Positions 1-9,167 of a stretch of 40,580 nt of DNA are shown here, piece by piece. The notes below the pieces were generated by a model, which worked only from the letters and a program-made list of their open reading frames with translations, made no database searches and had not been told where the DNA came from. This DNA is from Dissophora ornata (Eukaryota > Mortierellomycota > Mortierellomycetes > Mortierellales > Mortierellaceae), in the NCBI GenBank assembly GCA_025201705.1, contig MU616808.1:1-40580 (forward strand), written 5' to 3'. A program made the position numbers and the translations under genes. The number at the start of each line of letters is the position of its first letter. The first letter of the stretch is position 1.

Positions 1-52
1 CCCCCTCTCCTCTCCCCCATTTCTCCCCAACACCACAAGAGACGTACCCACA

Positions 53-2289
53 ATGCTTCGCTCGCTCTCCACAACCGCCGCTACCTTTGCCAAGCGTGCC
101 GTCACGCCCGCTATCTCCACCCGCGTCTTCACGGTAAGCATTTACAAAAAATCGATCGCCGCACACTTTTACAAGGATAGCAGCGGTTTTTTTTGTCAAG
201 AACAGGACGGATCGACCAATTCCTCGTGGAACGGAAGCGTGAATACCCCGTCTGTGGATATGGAACCACGGGAGAAGAGGCCCTAGATCAAAACACTGCT
301 GCTGGAAGTGAGACGAAGATCTGGGGAATATACTCCAGGAGGGCTTTTTTCATGGTAGCGATAAGGCGTTTGGTCATGACCGAGCTGACGATGGCTTTTT
401 CCTGTTATTGTTTTAACATTAGCGCGGTATGGCCTTCCCTACTGGTCAGAAGGAGGTAAGAGACAGGAGATATCAGACGGTCGCTTATGCGTTAGAAAAT
501 AAAAGTATAAGCTAACGCCCAACGTCATGCTTTTTTAATAGCTCCTCAACAGGCCCCTGAATGAGCAGGATCCCGAGATGTTTGATATCATTGAGCGCGA
601 GAAGAAGAGACAGCGCGAATCCATTGTCCTGATTGCTTCCGAGGTATGCCGATTTGCATATGACAGCAACTTTTTGTATAACAGGAGCGTGGGACAAATT
701 CCCTAGATCGGATAAAGCGAGTTCCCAGAGTTAACGGTCACTGTAATTCGAATTAGAACTTTACCTCGCGCTCCGTCATGAGTGCTTTGGGATCCGTTCT
801 CCAGAACAAGTACTCGGAGGGCTACCCCGGCGCCAGGTACAGGAGCACTGTCAATGATACAGCCAGAGCGCAAAATGCTTGATCGCATCTTTCAATGGTG
901 GCTGAAATTTCTGTTGCCATGTATATCTCTCTCTCTCGATAACTGATAGATACTATGGTGGTAACGAGAACATTGACATGTCGGAGCGTCTGTGCCAGAA
1001 GCGCGCCCTCGAGGCCTTCAACTTGAGCCCCGAGGAGTGGGGTGTCAATGTTCAGTCCTTGTCCGGTGCCCCCGCCAACCTCTACGTCTATGGTGCCCTC
1101 ATGAAGCCCCACGAGCGTTTGATGGGTCTTGACCTCCCCCATGGTGGACAGTAAGTCGTCGCATCTGGGTCGAAAGTAGTACCGGATGGACATTGAATAT
1201 CCACTGTATCGCAAGATGCTGAAGCTAATTTTCATAATTCACTTTTACTTCAAAAACCGCAGCTTGTCCCACGGATACCAGATCCCCGGCAAGAAGATCT
1301 CGATGGTGTCTGCCTATTTCGAGACCTTCCCCTACGAGATCAACCAGGAGACTGGTGTGATCGACTACGACACCTTGGAGAAGAACTCCAAGCTCTATCG
1401 CCCTAAGATCATCATTGCTGGAGCCTCTGCCTACCCTCGTGAGATCGATTACCCTCGCATGCGCAAGATCGCCGATGGTTGCGGTGCCTATTTGATGGCG
1501 GATATGGCCCATATCTCTGGTTTGGTCGCTGCCAACGTTTTGAAGTCGCCTTTCCCTTACTCTGACATCGTCACCACCACGACCCACAAGTCCCTTCGTG
1601 GACCTCGTGGTGCCTTGATCTTTTACCGCAAGGGCGTCCGTGGCACTGACAAGAAGGGCAAAGAGATCATGTACGACCTTGAGGAGCCCATCAATGCCTC
1701 GGTCTTCCCCGGTCACCAGGGTGGCCCTCACAACCACACAATTGGAGCTTTGGCCGTTGCATTGAAGCAGACCAAGGACAAGACCTACAAGGAATACCAG
1801 GAGCAGGTTTTGAAGAACAGCAAGGCCTTTGCGGACGCATTCAGCAAACTCGGCTACAGCATGTCGTCAGGTGGTACGGATACTCATTTGATTTTGGTCG
1901 ATCTCCGCTCGAAAAATATCGATGGATCCCGTGTGGAGCGTGTTTTGGAGTTGGTGAACATTGCCTCGAACAAGAACACGGTTGCAGGAGACAAGTCTGC
2001 AATGAACCCTGGCGGAATTCGTGTCGGTACTCCTGCCATGACCTCGCGTGGCTTTACCGAGAAGGACTTTGAGCAGGTGGCAGCTTTCATTGACCGGGCT
2101 GTTAACATTACAAAGGATTTGAAGAGCAAGTCGCCCTCGAAGATGATTGCAGGCTTCAAGGAATATGTGGCTGACGGAAGCCATTTCCCAGAGATCCAGG
2201 CGTTGAAGAAGGAGGTTGCAGACTTTTCTAAGCAGTTCCCTACTGCTGGTTTCAGCGAAGATGAGATGCTCCCCCAGTATCGCGACTAA
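53..2289 (+). CDS. Serine hydroxymethyltransferase, mitochondrial type
   Basis: Converts serine and tetrahydrofolate to glycine and 5,10-methylene-THF, using PLP. Exons by hand: 53-133, 542-643, 757-836, 950-1150, 1263-2289; all junctions keep frame and give 496 aa. The first exon (27 aa, [17 protein letters not shown]...) is rich in Arg/Ser/Thr/Ala with no acidic residues, like a mitochondrial presequence. The mature part opens [20 protein letters not shown]. Also visible are the YYGGNE and HGYQIPGKK blocks, [11 protein letters not shown], and the PLP-lysine motif [13 protein letters not shown], with the Schiff-base Lys near residue 264. Length and motifs fit eukaryotic SHMT fully. Intron 1 is long (408 nt); the others are about 110 nt. 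Whether a cytosolic isoform comes from the same locus is not visible: the ATG just upstream of exon 2 (527) runs straight into a stop. Symbol left blank because SHM1/SHM2 orthology cannot be settled here. Confidence 0.96.
134..541 (+). other. Intron 1 of the SHMT gene (408 nt)
   Basis: Starts GTAAGC and ends TTTTTTAATAG. It separates the presequence exon from the conserved enzyme. Its short open frames show no family resemblance. A GCTAAC branch-like site lies near 512. I see no structured RNA in it. Confidence 0.85.
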
Positions 2290-3007
2290 GCAAACACGCT
2301 CAGATCCGATTTGATTGATGGACATATCAAGCGCCCCCTGTACAAAAAAAAAACCAACAACATTAGCTTCGATTTGCAGCCCAGTTCACTTCCTATTAAG
2401 CCAGCCAGCTGTAATACATACTCACTCCACTCATATCTCCGCTCTAGCATTCCTCCCCTTCCTTCTTTAATAACTCCATTTTGATGAATGATGAATTTGA
2501 TGACAACGACATAGCCATGACTTTGAAGTACATCCCATAAGAGTTTTTACTCAAGCCAGCATTTTTCAGTAGCGCATCAATTCATTTCTCCTAAATAAAC
2601 CGATCAAACTCACTTTTTCCTTTTTTTTTTTTTTTTGGTGGCGAGAGATGACATCCCTCGGTAAACGCGTGAATTCGCACGGTATTTTTTTTTTATCAGT
2701 CTCGCTGGAGAGCAAAACATTTTTCCGCCGTGGGCAAACGATAATGATGTTTATCCTTGCTTGTCAGGAACACTCCTCGGTAAAGCTTATCCGTTTTATT
2801 AGATGGAGGAAAAAACACTAATCTTGCACTCACTCTTTTTCTCTCCCCTCTCTCCCCGTCTCTTTCCTTCTACGTTCACCACACCCACTCATACGCACGC
2901 TCTCTCGTATCTCCAAAGGTCAAGCACCTCTACTGCACTTCGTAAACTTCCTCGACACCTACTCTTCTTAGCATTTTGCTCAACCTACACCTCTTATTCA
3001 CCCACCC
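2290..3007. other. Intergenic: SHMT 3' flank and promoter of the DUF202 gene
   Basis: No supportable gene. It contains an AATAAA at 2594-2599, T-runs near 2621-2635 and 2685-2693, and from about 2835 a C/T-rich tract typical of fungal leader regions just before the ATG at 3008. Confidence 0.6.
2594..2599 (+). terminator. Candidate poly(A) signal, SHMT gene
   Basis: Perfect AATAAA about 305 nt after the SHMT stop. It is the only perfect hexamer I noticed between this stop and the next gene. Functional use is inferred. Confidence 0.35.
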
Positions 3008-4039
3008 ATGGCGCGTTGTTCACTCAAGGAAAACCGCGAGTTGGACCACATCGTCACGAACGACTACATACCGCCACCACCACAAACAGCAGCACCTGCA
3101 GCCCAGTTCATTCAAAACAGCCGTGATGGGACCTATCGTGGAGACCACCTTGACTTGCCTGAATACCGCGGTGGACAGTGGACCAAACAGAGCAGTACTC
3201 AACAAATGCACAACATCGACCTTGACGAGGGACAAGAACACAACCGTTACAGCGACCGAAATAATACACCTAATCGTCAGAATATAATCACGGAAAGGAG
3301 TGGAAGAAGGAGATCGTTGTTATCATCCAGAGAAACGGTGCGCTCTTCTAGCAGTGATAGCACCAAAAATCGCACACCCAGTCAGACCCCATACCAAAAA
3401 AGCGCAACAAGAGTCCGTTCGCAACTCAAGCAACGTTTTCGTTTCCCAGTCTTCAAGCACTATGACCCCTCGCGGTACAAGATGAAAGGCATGGGTCGGC
3501 TGGCGCAATTTAGCAACGAACGTCTGTATTTGCACTGGATTCGGTTCGGGGTCCTTCAGGGCAGTATTGCTGTGATGCTATTGAGCTTTGGAATCGGGAT
3601 TGCGAGTTTCGTAGGGGTGGGGGCCTTGGTGTTGTCGTTGATGACTTTAATCTATGGAACGACAGTATACCATAAGCGGCACCTGTATCTCGTGAAGAAG
3701 AGACAAGATGTGAAATATTTTGCGAGGACGGTGCCAACGCTCTTGACCATGGGATTGTTTGTGCTGTATGGCGCGAACTTTGTCAGTAAGTATTTTTTAT
3801 TGTTGTCAAGTTCTCTTTCGTGCTCGTGTGTTGTGTGCGTCATTTCCATTGTTGATATGTGTGGATTCTCTAGAAAACGCAAGATGTTGTGTTAACCAAT
3901 GGATTGCGTGGATTTCATACATGCTCATGCTCTAACTGCCATTTTTGTACATGTAGTAACACTCTCCTACGGAGAAGATGCAAGGAGTCCTCCGCCATGG
4001 ACTCAACACGACGACAGTAACTTCGACGATTACTTTTAA
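3008..4039 (+). CDS. DUF202 / VTC1-like membrane protein with long N-terminal extension
   Basis: Exons 3008-3785 and 3957-4039 give 286 aa; the split codon A|TA restores Ile, and the tail ends ...NFDDYF. Residues ~165-265 match the DUF202 module of vacuolar transporter chaperones: SNERLYLHWIRFGVLQGS resembles the Vtc1 start, followed by three hydrophobic segments (~178-197, 201-221, 241-262) with a short basic loop between the second and third. Known Vtc1 is the small membrane subunit of the polyphosphate-synthesising VTC complex of the vacuole/ER. Here ~160 residues precede the domain. They are hydrophilic, Ser/Arg/Gln/Asn-rich and probably disordered. No SPX and no VTC catalytic domain is present, so this is not Vtc2-4. 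The ATG at 3008 sits in good context (acccATGGC). It could be an accessory VTC subunit or another DUF202 protein. Confidence 0.8.
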
Positions 4040-4249
4040 ATAACACCGCTTAGTGAATCTGCACTCGTATTTTCTAAAACAAAAGCAAAGATGCCCAATG
4101 ACACTTTCCATGTCGTACAGTCGCATGTTTGCGAGTCTTTTCATCTCCTCTCCCCGGGGGCCTCCGCGCTCTTCTTACTATTCTTTTTTGTCATCGCTTC
4201 CAAGGCTGGATCCATATTTTTATATTCCCCCCTCCCTGCTTATGTAGTA

Positions 4250-4255
4250 AATAAA
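4250..4255 (+). terminator. Candidate poly(A) signal, DUF202 gene
   Basis: AATAAA about 210 nt after the stop codon and just before the 3' end of the convergent Alb1-like gene, so the two 3' ends lie very close. Confidence 0.5.
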
Positions 4256-4327
4256 CTGCCCTGAAGAAAAAGGTCAATTGATCCACAGGTCTTTTTTTCT
4301 TTTTTTCTTTCAATGATGTGAGTATTT

Positions 4328-4949
4328 TTATTCCCACATTTGCTTACCCCGCTTCTTGAGCGTGACTTTCTCATGATGTTTATCTACCCTTTTCACGTCC
4401 TTCTCTGTATTCATCAATCCACGTTCCAGTGTCTTTTCTCGGCGCATCTTGGCCTTTGTGCTGAGGGGCTTCTTTTTGATCGTCTTCTTTGGCTTGTCGC
4501 TAGTATATATACAAGGATTTATCAGAGTCGTCAGCATATGATATAAAACAATAGAAGCTTAATAAAAGTTGGGCGCAATGAACAAATGGCTAGACAGAAA
4601 CTTACACAACAACCTGCTTGCGAAGCTTCGCAAGTTCCAACTCACGAGAAACCTTGTCCTTCATCGATTGAGGTTCTATAGATTTTTTTTTTTTTTTTTT
4701 TTGGTAAGCCCAATTGTTATACCAAAACTAGGTCTGCTCTTCTGTCACTTGTCTCTTTTTTTTTGACGAGTACAATCAAAGCATGTATGTTTTTTTTGTC
4801 TCAACCATCGCTCTGTCATCGCTCGCCACTGCTTACCATCCTCGCCCGGTGCTAGCTTCCGCTTGTTATGTGGCGCATATTTCGACTGGTGAATATCTGC
4901 GATAGAGTGTTTGGTTTGGTTAGGGCAAATGAGCAACACTGTCCGACAT
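4328..4949 (-). CDS. Small basic Alb1-like ribosome-biogenesis protein
   Basis: Proposed exons on the minus strand: 4949-4940, 4896-4837, 4675-4606, 4499-4328; phases agree at every junction and give 103 aa. The protein starts MSDNIHQSKYAPHNKRKLAP and ends ...RGKQMWE. It is very basic and has no transmembrane segment. The pattern of an N-terminal SK..PH..R/K motif, a central KKK(K/P)L(S/T) run, R.R.EK..ER, and a closing K...R...WE resembles fungal Alb1, the Arx1 partner on pre-60S particles. That match is from memory and weak, because the protein is short and Lys-rich. The last three exons are firm (good splice sites, consistent frame). The 10-nt first exon and its 43-nt intron (CCTAACC branch, GTGTTG donor) are less sure. 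The gene lies 3' of the FHA gene in the same orientation. Confidence 0.55.
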
Positions 4950-5112
4950 GAGATTCATGCAAGCCGATGCACCGATTCCAGTTTCTCCATCGAGATCTCC
5001 ATACTTGGTCGTGACTTTCCCATGGCGTCCTGTAGAGTATATGTTTGTGTAGAGGTTGATGAATGATGAGAAAAAAAAAAAAAAAAAGTGCCTTTGGGTT
5101 GACTGGGCGTTG

Positions 5113-5118
5113 TTTATT
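5113..5118 (-). terminator. Candidate poly(A) signal, FHA/PP1-docking gene
   Basis: AATAAA on the minus strand (TTTATT on plus), 24 nt past the stop at 5142-5144. It supports transcript ending here rather than splicing into the downstream candidate exon at 5029-4925. Confidence 0.5.
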
Positions 5119-5141
5119 AAGAAAGGGGAATCATATTTTTT

Positions 5142-8100
5142 CTAGCAGTCACCCAGGAAAGTCTGCACCCTCACACGCTTGGGCGAGATCATCAGCACCA
5201 TGTCATCCTCGTCCTCCTCGTCCTCGTCCTCGTCAGCCTCTTGCTCGTAGTTCCGGAACGCAGGAGAAGCTGACCCTAGCCGTTGCTTGAATGACTGTCG
5301 TCTCTTAATCGTAGGCGTTCCCTCCCGCGATCTGCTGAACGTTGACGAAGTCCGCCGCGGGAACATCTTTGGCTGTGGCGACGGTGCTTCGTTATTGAGA
5401 AGAGACTCCATATTACCCTCCATTTCCATTCCTGCATCATCAAGGTCCTCCATTCTGCTCTGCTCAACCTCTTCCTCGACCTCCTCCTCCTCACCAAGTT
5501 CTTGATCTTCATTATCATCTGCAAGGCTGGCACCTTCGCCCAGTAACCGCAAGAGCTCTGCTTGCTCTGCATCCTCTTCATCGTCTACATGTACTGCGTT
5601 CCGATGAGATAGTCCCTCAATTTCATCCATTGGCTCAACCACAGAAGTTTTCCCAGAGCGACTGGTCGTGACATCGGCCACCAAAGTTGACCTTGATGTT
5701 TCCTGGTTAAACTCAATTAGCGAACTGGTCCTCCTCCGCCTGGTTGTTCCATTCAAGTCCTTGGTAAGCTCTCCCTCCTGCCGCTCATCATCCATAGCAT
5801 CGCCATCCTCACGGCTCTGGCTGTGGTTCCTGATGGCGATCGTCCTCTTCTGTGGAAAGATATCTGACCGTCTGCCTCGCGCCTTACTTTCTTCCAATGA
5901 TGACTCCTTTGCAAACGAAAACTCTTTGGCCTTTGGTGACGGCTCACGAGGGTGTCCCATCAATATTGCCATGACGTCCTGATGAGAGGCTATCCGCCGT
6001 TTTGGAGTTGATGCGGGGGAGAGAGTTGTCCTGGGCTTGGTTGGCGTCTTCTGGACGACAGGGGCCTCGCCGTCCAAATTTACGTGATTTGCGCTTTCCT
6101 CTGTTTCCAAACCTTCTTGAACCTCCAGTGTTTCCACTGCGCTTTCTTCTGATGTCTCACTAGATTCGTCAGATCCCGGTATCACTAGGCCCTCCTCTTC
6201 ATCCTCCTCATCGTTCTCGGGAGATTCTTCTGCGCTCTTATCTTCCATAGATTGTTGCCAATATGGCTGCTGAATAGGCGGCTTGGTTGGCGTCATGACA
6301 AAATTACGGAAACCTGTAAACCCCGCAAAACAAGATTCCACCACCTTCTGGGGTGTCCAAAATACGCCACGGAGTCCGGAAAATATGGGGCTTTCGTTGC
6401 GGCCCCTCATGGTCGTTGCTGGCGCACTCGCTCGCCGCTTAGGGTCGACCCTGCTGACCGTCAGCACTGTGTTACGGGGATTTGGCTGTTCACTTTGATC
6501 GACTGCAGAAACATCGTCATCCTCCGCATCTACTTGAGTGTCCTTATGCGCCAAATTACTTTCCTCCGCCTCCTTGACAATGCGTCTCTCAAACCCATTA
6601 TCACCGGACTGACCTAATAACGACAATATCGTCGATGGGCGAGTGGGCGTATTTGACGTCCAGCCTGTGTTCTCGCGATCTTGTGCTGGAGACTCTGGTA
6701 AATGAAGCATGTCCGATAATCCTTTGACCTTTTGAGCCGAGAGCTGCAAAAGCGCAAGTCTGGATGCCGATGCCGGTGCCGGTCGATAAGAGCTTGATTC
6801 TCGCTCCTGGAGATCCCTGGATACTTGACGATGGACAGGAGTATGTACAAGTGATATGTCGATGTTGTTGGTATTACGAGGAGGTGGCGTGGCGAGTGTT
6901 GTGGCTCTTTCTTTTGAGGTTCTCGTGGGTGTTGAAGGTGGAGTTGTATCGTCGTCTAGTATATCATCTAGAAAGGGGCTGGGACCGAGATCATCCACCT
7001 CTTCCCAATAGTTAGCACCACTGCTTCCACCGTTGTTGTCGCTGGAGGCAGTAGCGTCCTCTGCAGTCGCCCTGTTTTCCATGATTTCCTGCATGGCTCC
7101 ATCGTGATCGGCCACGATTGGGACGTCCTGACCCTTGATGGTCCGTCTCTCCTGTGCTGCAAAGATTTCAAGTTGTTCCGGCATAGTCTGCCTGTAAAGC
7201 TTCGCCATCGGGCTCTGCACCTCAGGTAAATCATCCTCAGCGGACTCGTCTGTGCATGCGAGCAGATTGAGCGGCGCAGGTTTTTGTAGATCATGGAAGA
7301 TGGACGTTCGGCCAAGTCTGGATGGCGTTAAGATGGGTTTCGCTGAGGGTCTGATAGAACCTAATTTGGAGAGCAGAGATGGCGTAGAGATACCTCTCCG
7401 TCTTGGTGTTTCTGGACCCTGTTGCTGGCCGCGTTTGACAGGGGTGCTTGGGGGTTCGGCCTTGTCAAAAACCTCTGGACTAAGCGCCGGACCAAACGAA
7501 ACTTTCTTTGGCGTCCTTCCTGTGCCATCATCCTCAAAGTCGATTGGGGCCTTCCGCTTTTCTTTTGTTGGAGTGTACTGTCCTGACTCGTCATATGTCT
7601 TGGATGAAGGCATTGTTACTGAACTGGATGTCGGATTCAGGATAGAGGGTTCATCAATCATTGTGAGAACATTCCTTGCCATAGTTGTGTGTCTGGGAGA
7701 TTTGGCGAGGAATGCGGGAAGGGGAACAGGCTTTGGCGAGACAAGTAGACTAGAGAGTTTTGCTGCTCTGTTAGGCGTGAAGAGCCCCAGTGCTGACTCG
7801 AGAGCGGCAGCGCTCCTGGCGGTGTTTTTTGTTGGCGTTGATAAGCCTCTGCCGACATGTGGCGACGGTATCTCTGCGAGGATCTGAAGATCGTCGTCGA
7901 TTGTTTCTTGTATATAGATGATCTGTCGCGCCGGTGTGTTGCCACTTGTAGATTGCAAGGGTGCGCGAGGAATAGGCTACAGAGGTGTAGCATATGGAAT
8001 CCGGAATTAGCGCCGGTAGTTGCAGCATTGAAGGCCAGCGTTCATTGACATGGGGTCTAGGTAGGATCTTACCACTGAGCTTTCGAATCTAAATTTCCGC

Positions 8101-8865
8101 CCAGCGATTGTCATGATATCATTGTGCTGGATAGGCCGAGCAGTGTCATGGACAAGGACGTTATTCAGCAGCGTTCCGTTCGTCGACGTGTCCTTGAGCC
8201 AGACCTATGTGCATGTGATTGGAAATCGGCGTCGTTATTCGTATTGGTTTTCATCTTTCCCGTGCGTACGCACGGGACAGTTGCCCTCGTGCAATCCAAT
8301 GTTTACTTGTCCTAATTACCTCGCCATCGTCTCTTCGGATGAGTTTACAGTGCATCTCCGAGACTGCGTCAATCTGGACTCGAATGTCATTCGAGTCGCT
8401 CCTGCCAAAAGAACAATATGACTTGTCGATAGGATAACGGTAGTAGACGCTTTCGTCGTGCTTCTTGAGTCCCACAATATGGCCCCAAACGCCTGTCTTG
8501 AGGATAGTCTTTTTCCTTGGTGTCGTTGGTAGCACAGGTCTCTTCGGTGTGCTCGTGCCTCTACTACTTGATGTGCTGGTGCTGCTGCTGCTGCTGTATA
8601 TTGCGCTGAGTCTCGCTGACTTTCGTGAGGGGCTGTTCTCCAGTGGTGATGCCTCCTCTACCAAGGTTTGTATGTCTGTGCTTATTGGTCGGGGGGAAAG
8701 GAATGGATTTACCATTGAAGAGGTAGATGCAGAGTCCACATGATGTCTGGAGAGAGTGTCTCCGGATGTAGTTGCATTGCTGTGAAGGGATTTGATGGGT
8801 GCTCCAAAAGGGGACGCCTGGAGAGCACTTTTCCGCAAAAGCCTCCTCTTTGGCGTGTCTGACAT
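5142..8865 (-). CDS. FHA-domain protein with Ki-67/RepoMan-type PP1-docking motif
   Basis: Exons 8865-8320, 8204-8073, 7976-5142 (all phase 0) give 1,170 aa. An FHA domain spans ~128-222, encoded by exons 1-2. It carries the expected FGR (153-155), the VSEMHC segment (Ser169, His172), TNGTLLNN with the core NG (191-192), and ITIAGRKFRFE-like closing strands (MTIAGRKFRFE). FHA domains bind phosphothreonine peptides. At ~382-409 is KKVSFG, then SPEVFDK and PPSTPVKRG. This is an RVxF PP1-binding motif followed by the second docking block known from animal Ki-67 and RepoMan. The rest is long, disordered, Ser/Thr-Pro rich and acidic near the C-terminus, with basic clusters suggesting a nuclear location. 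Inference: a mitotic-chromatin PP1 scaffold regulated by CDK-type sites. No leucine/arginine-rich chromatin-binding tail was recognised. The C-terminus may differ if the downstream exon at 5029-4925 is used. Confidence 0.88.
7428..7505 (-). other. Ki-67/RepoMan-like PP1-binding motif
   Basis: Encodes residues ~384-409 of the FHA protein. It opens with KVSF (RVxF class), then G-P-A-L, then SPEVFDKAEPPSTPVKRG. In animal Ki-67 and RepoMan, an RVSF is followed at nearly the same spacing by a P-E-L/V-F-D...LPPNTPLKRG segment that contacts PP1-gamma. The order, spacing and invariant FD, PP, TP, KRG residues match. The phosphorylatable Ser in V-S-F and the TP site are also kept. Confidence 0.82.
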
Positions 8866-9167
8866 TGTCGATCCTGTTGCAGGTCTGGCGGGTAGAAATG
8901 AATTGACGGAGGAGAAGTAGTGGCGAACAAGGATCCAAGGGAAGGGAGCTCAGTGAGAGGAAGTGTGACAACAAAAAAAAGAGGATGTGGTCATTGTAGA
9001 GGTTTTTGTTGTGCCAGGGGCAGCAAGACGCGACAGACTTGAGGGGTATTAAATAGTAGTCATGTGATAATAGCATGCAACGCGTCTATGAATGTACAGA
9101 AAACGAAGAGGGCATATTTTTATACATGGGAATAAGGTATTTTGGGCACTATTGATAAAACTACATG
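8866..9167. other. Intergenic between the tandem START and FHA genes
   Basis: About 300 bases hold both the 3' end of the START gene and the promoter of the FHA gene (minus strand). No gene and no clear signal beyond A/T-rich patches. Confidence 0.6.

Noticed and set aside
193..459. Open frame within SHMT intron 1
   Set aside because: No motif; the flanking exons join perfectly without it, giving the full family sequence.
1225..1737. 170-aa minus-strand frame opposite SHMT
   Set aside because: Antisense of a conserved exon; no independent support.
7252..7887. Long plus-strand open frame (211 aa) antisense to the FHA gene
   Set aside because: It lies fully opposite a well-supported coding exon and shows no family motif; a shadow of codon bias.
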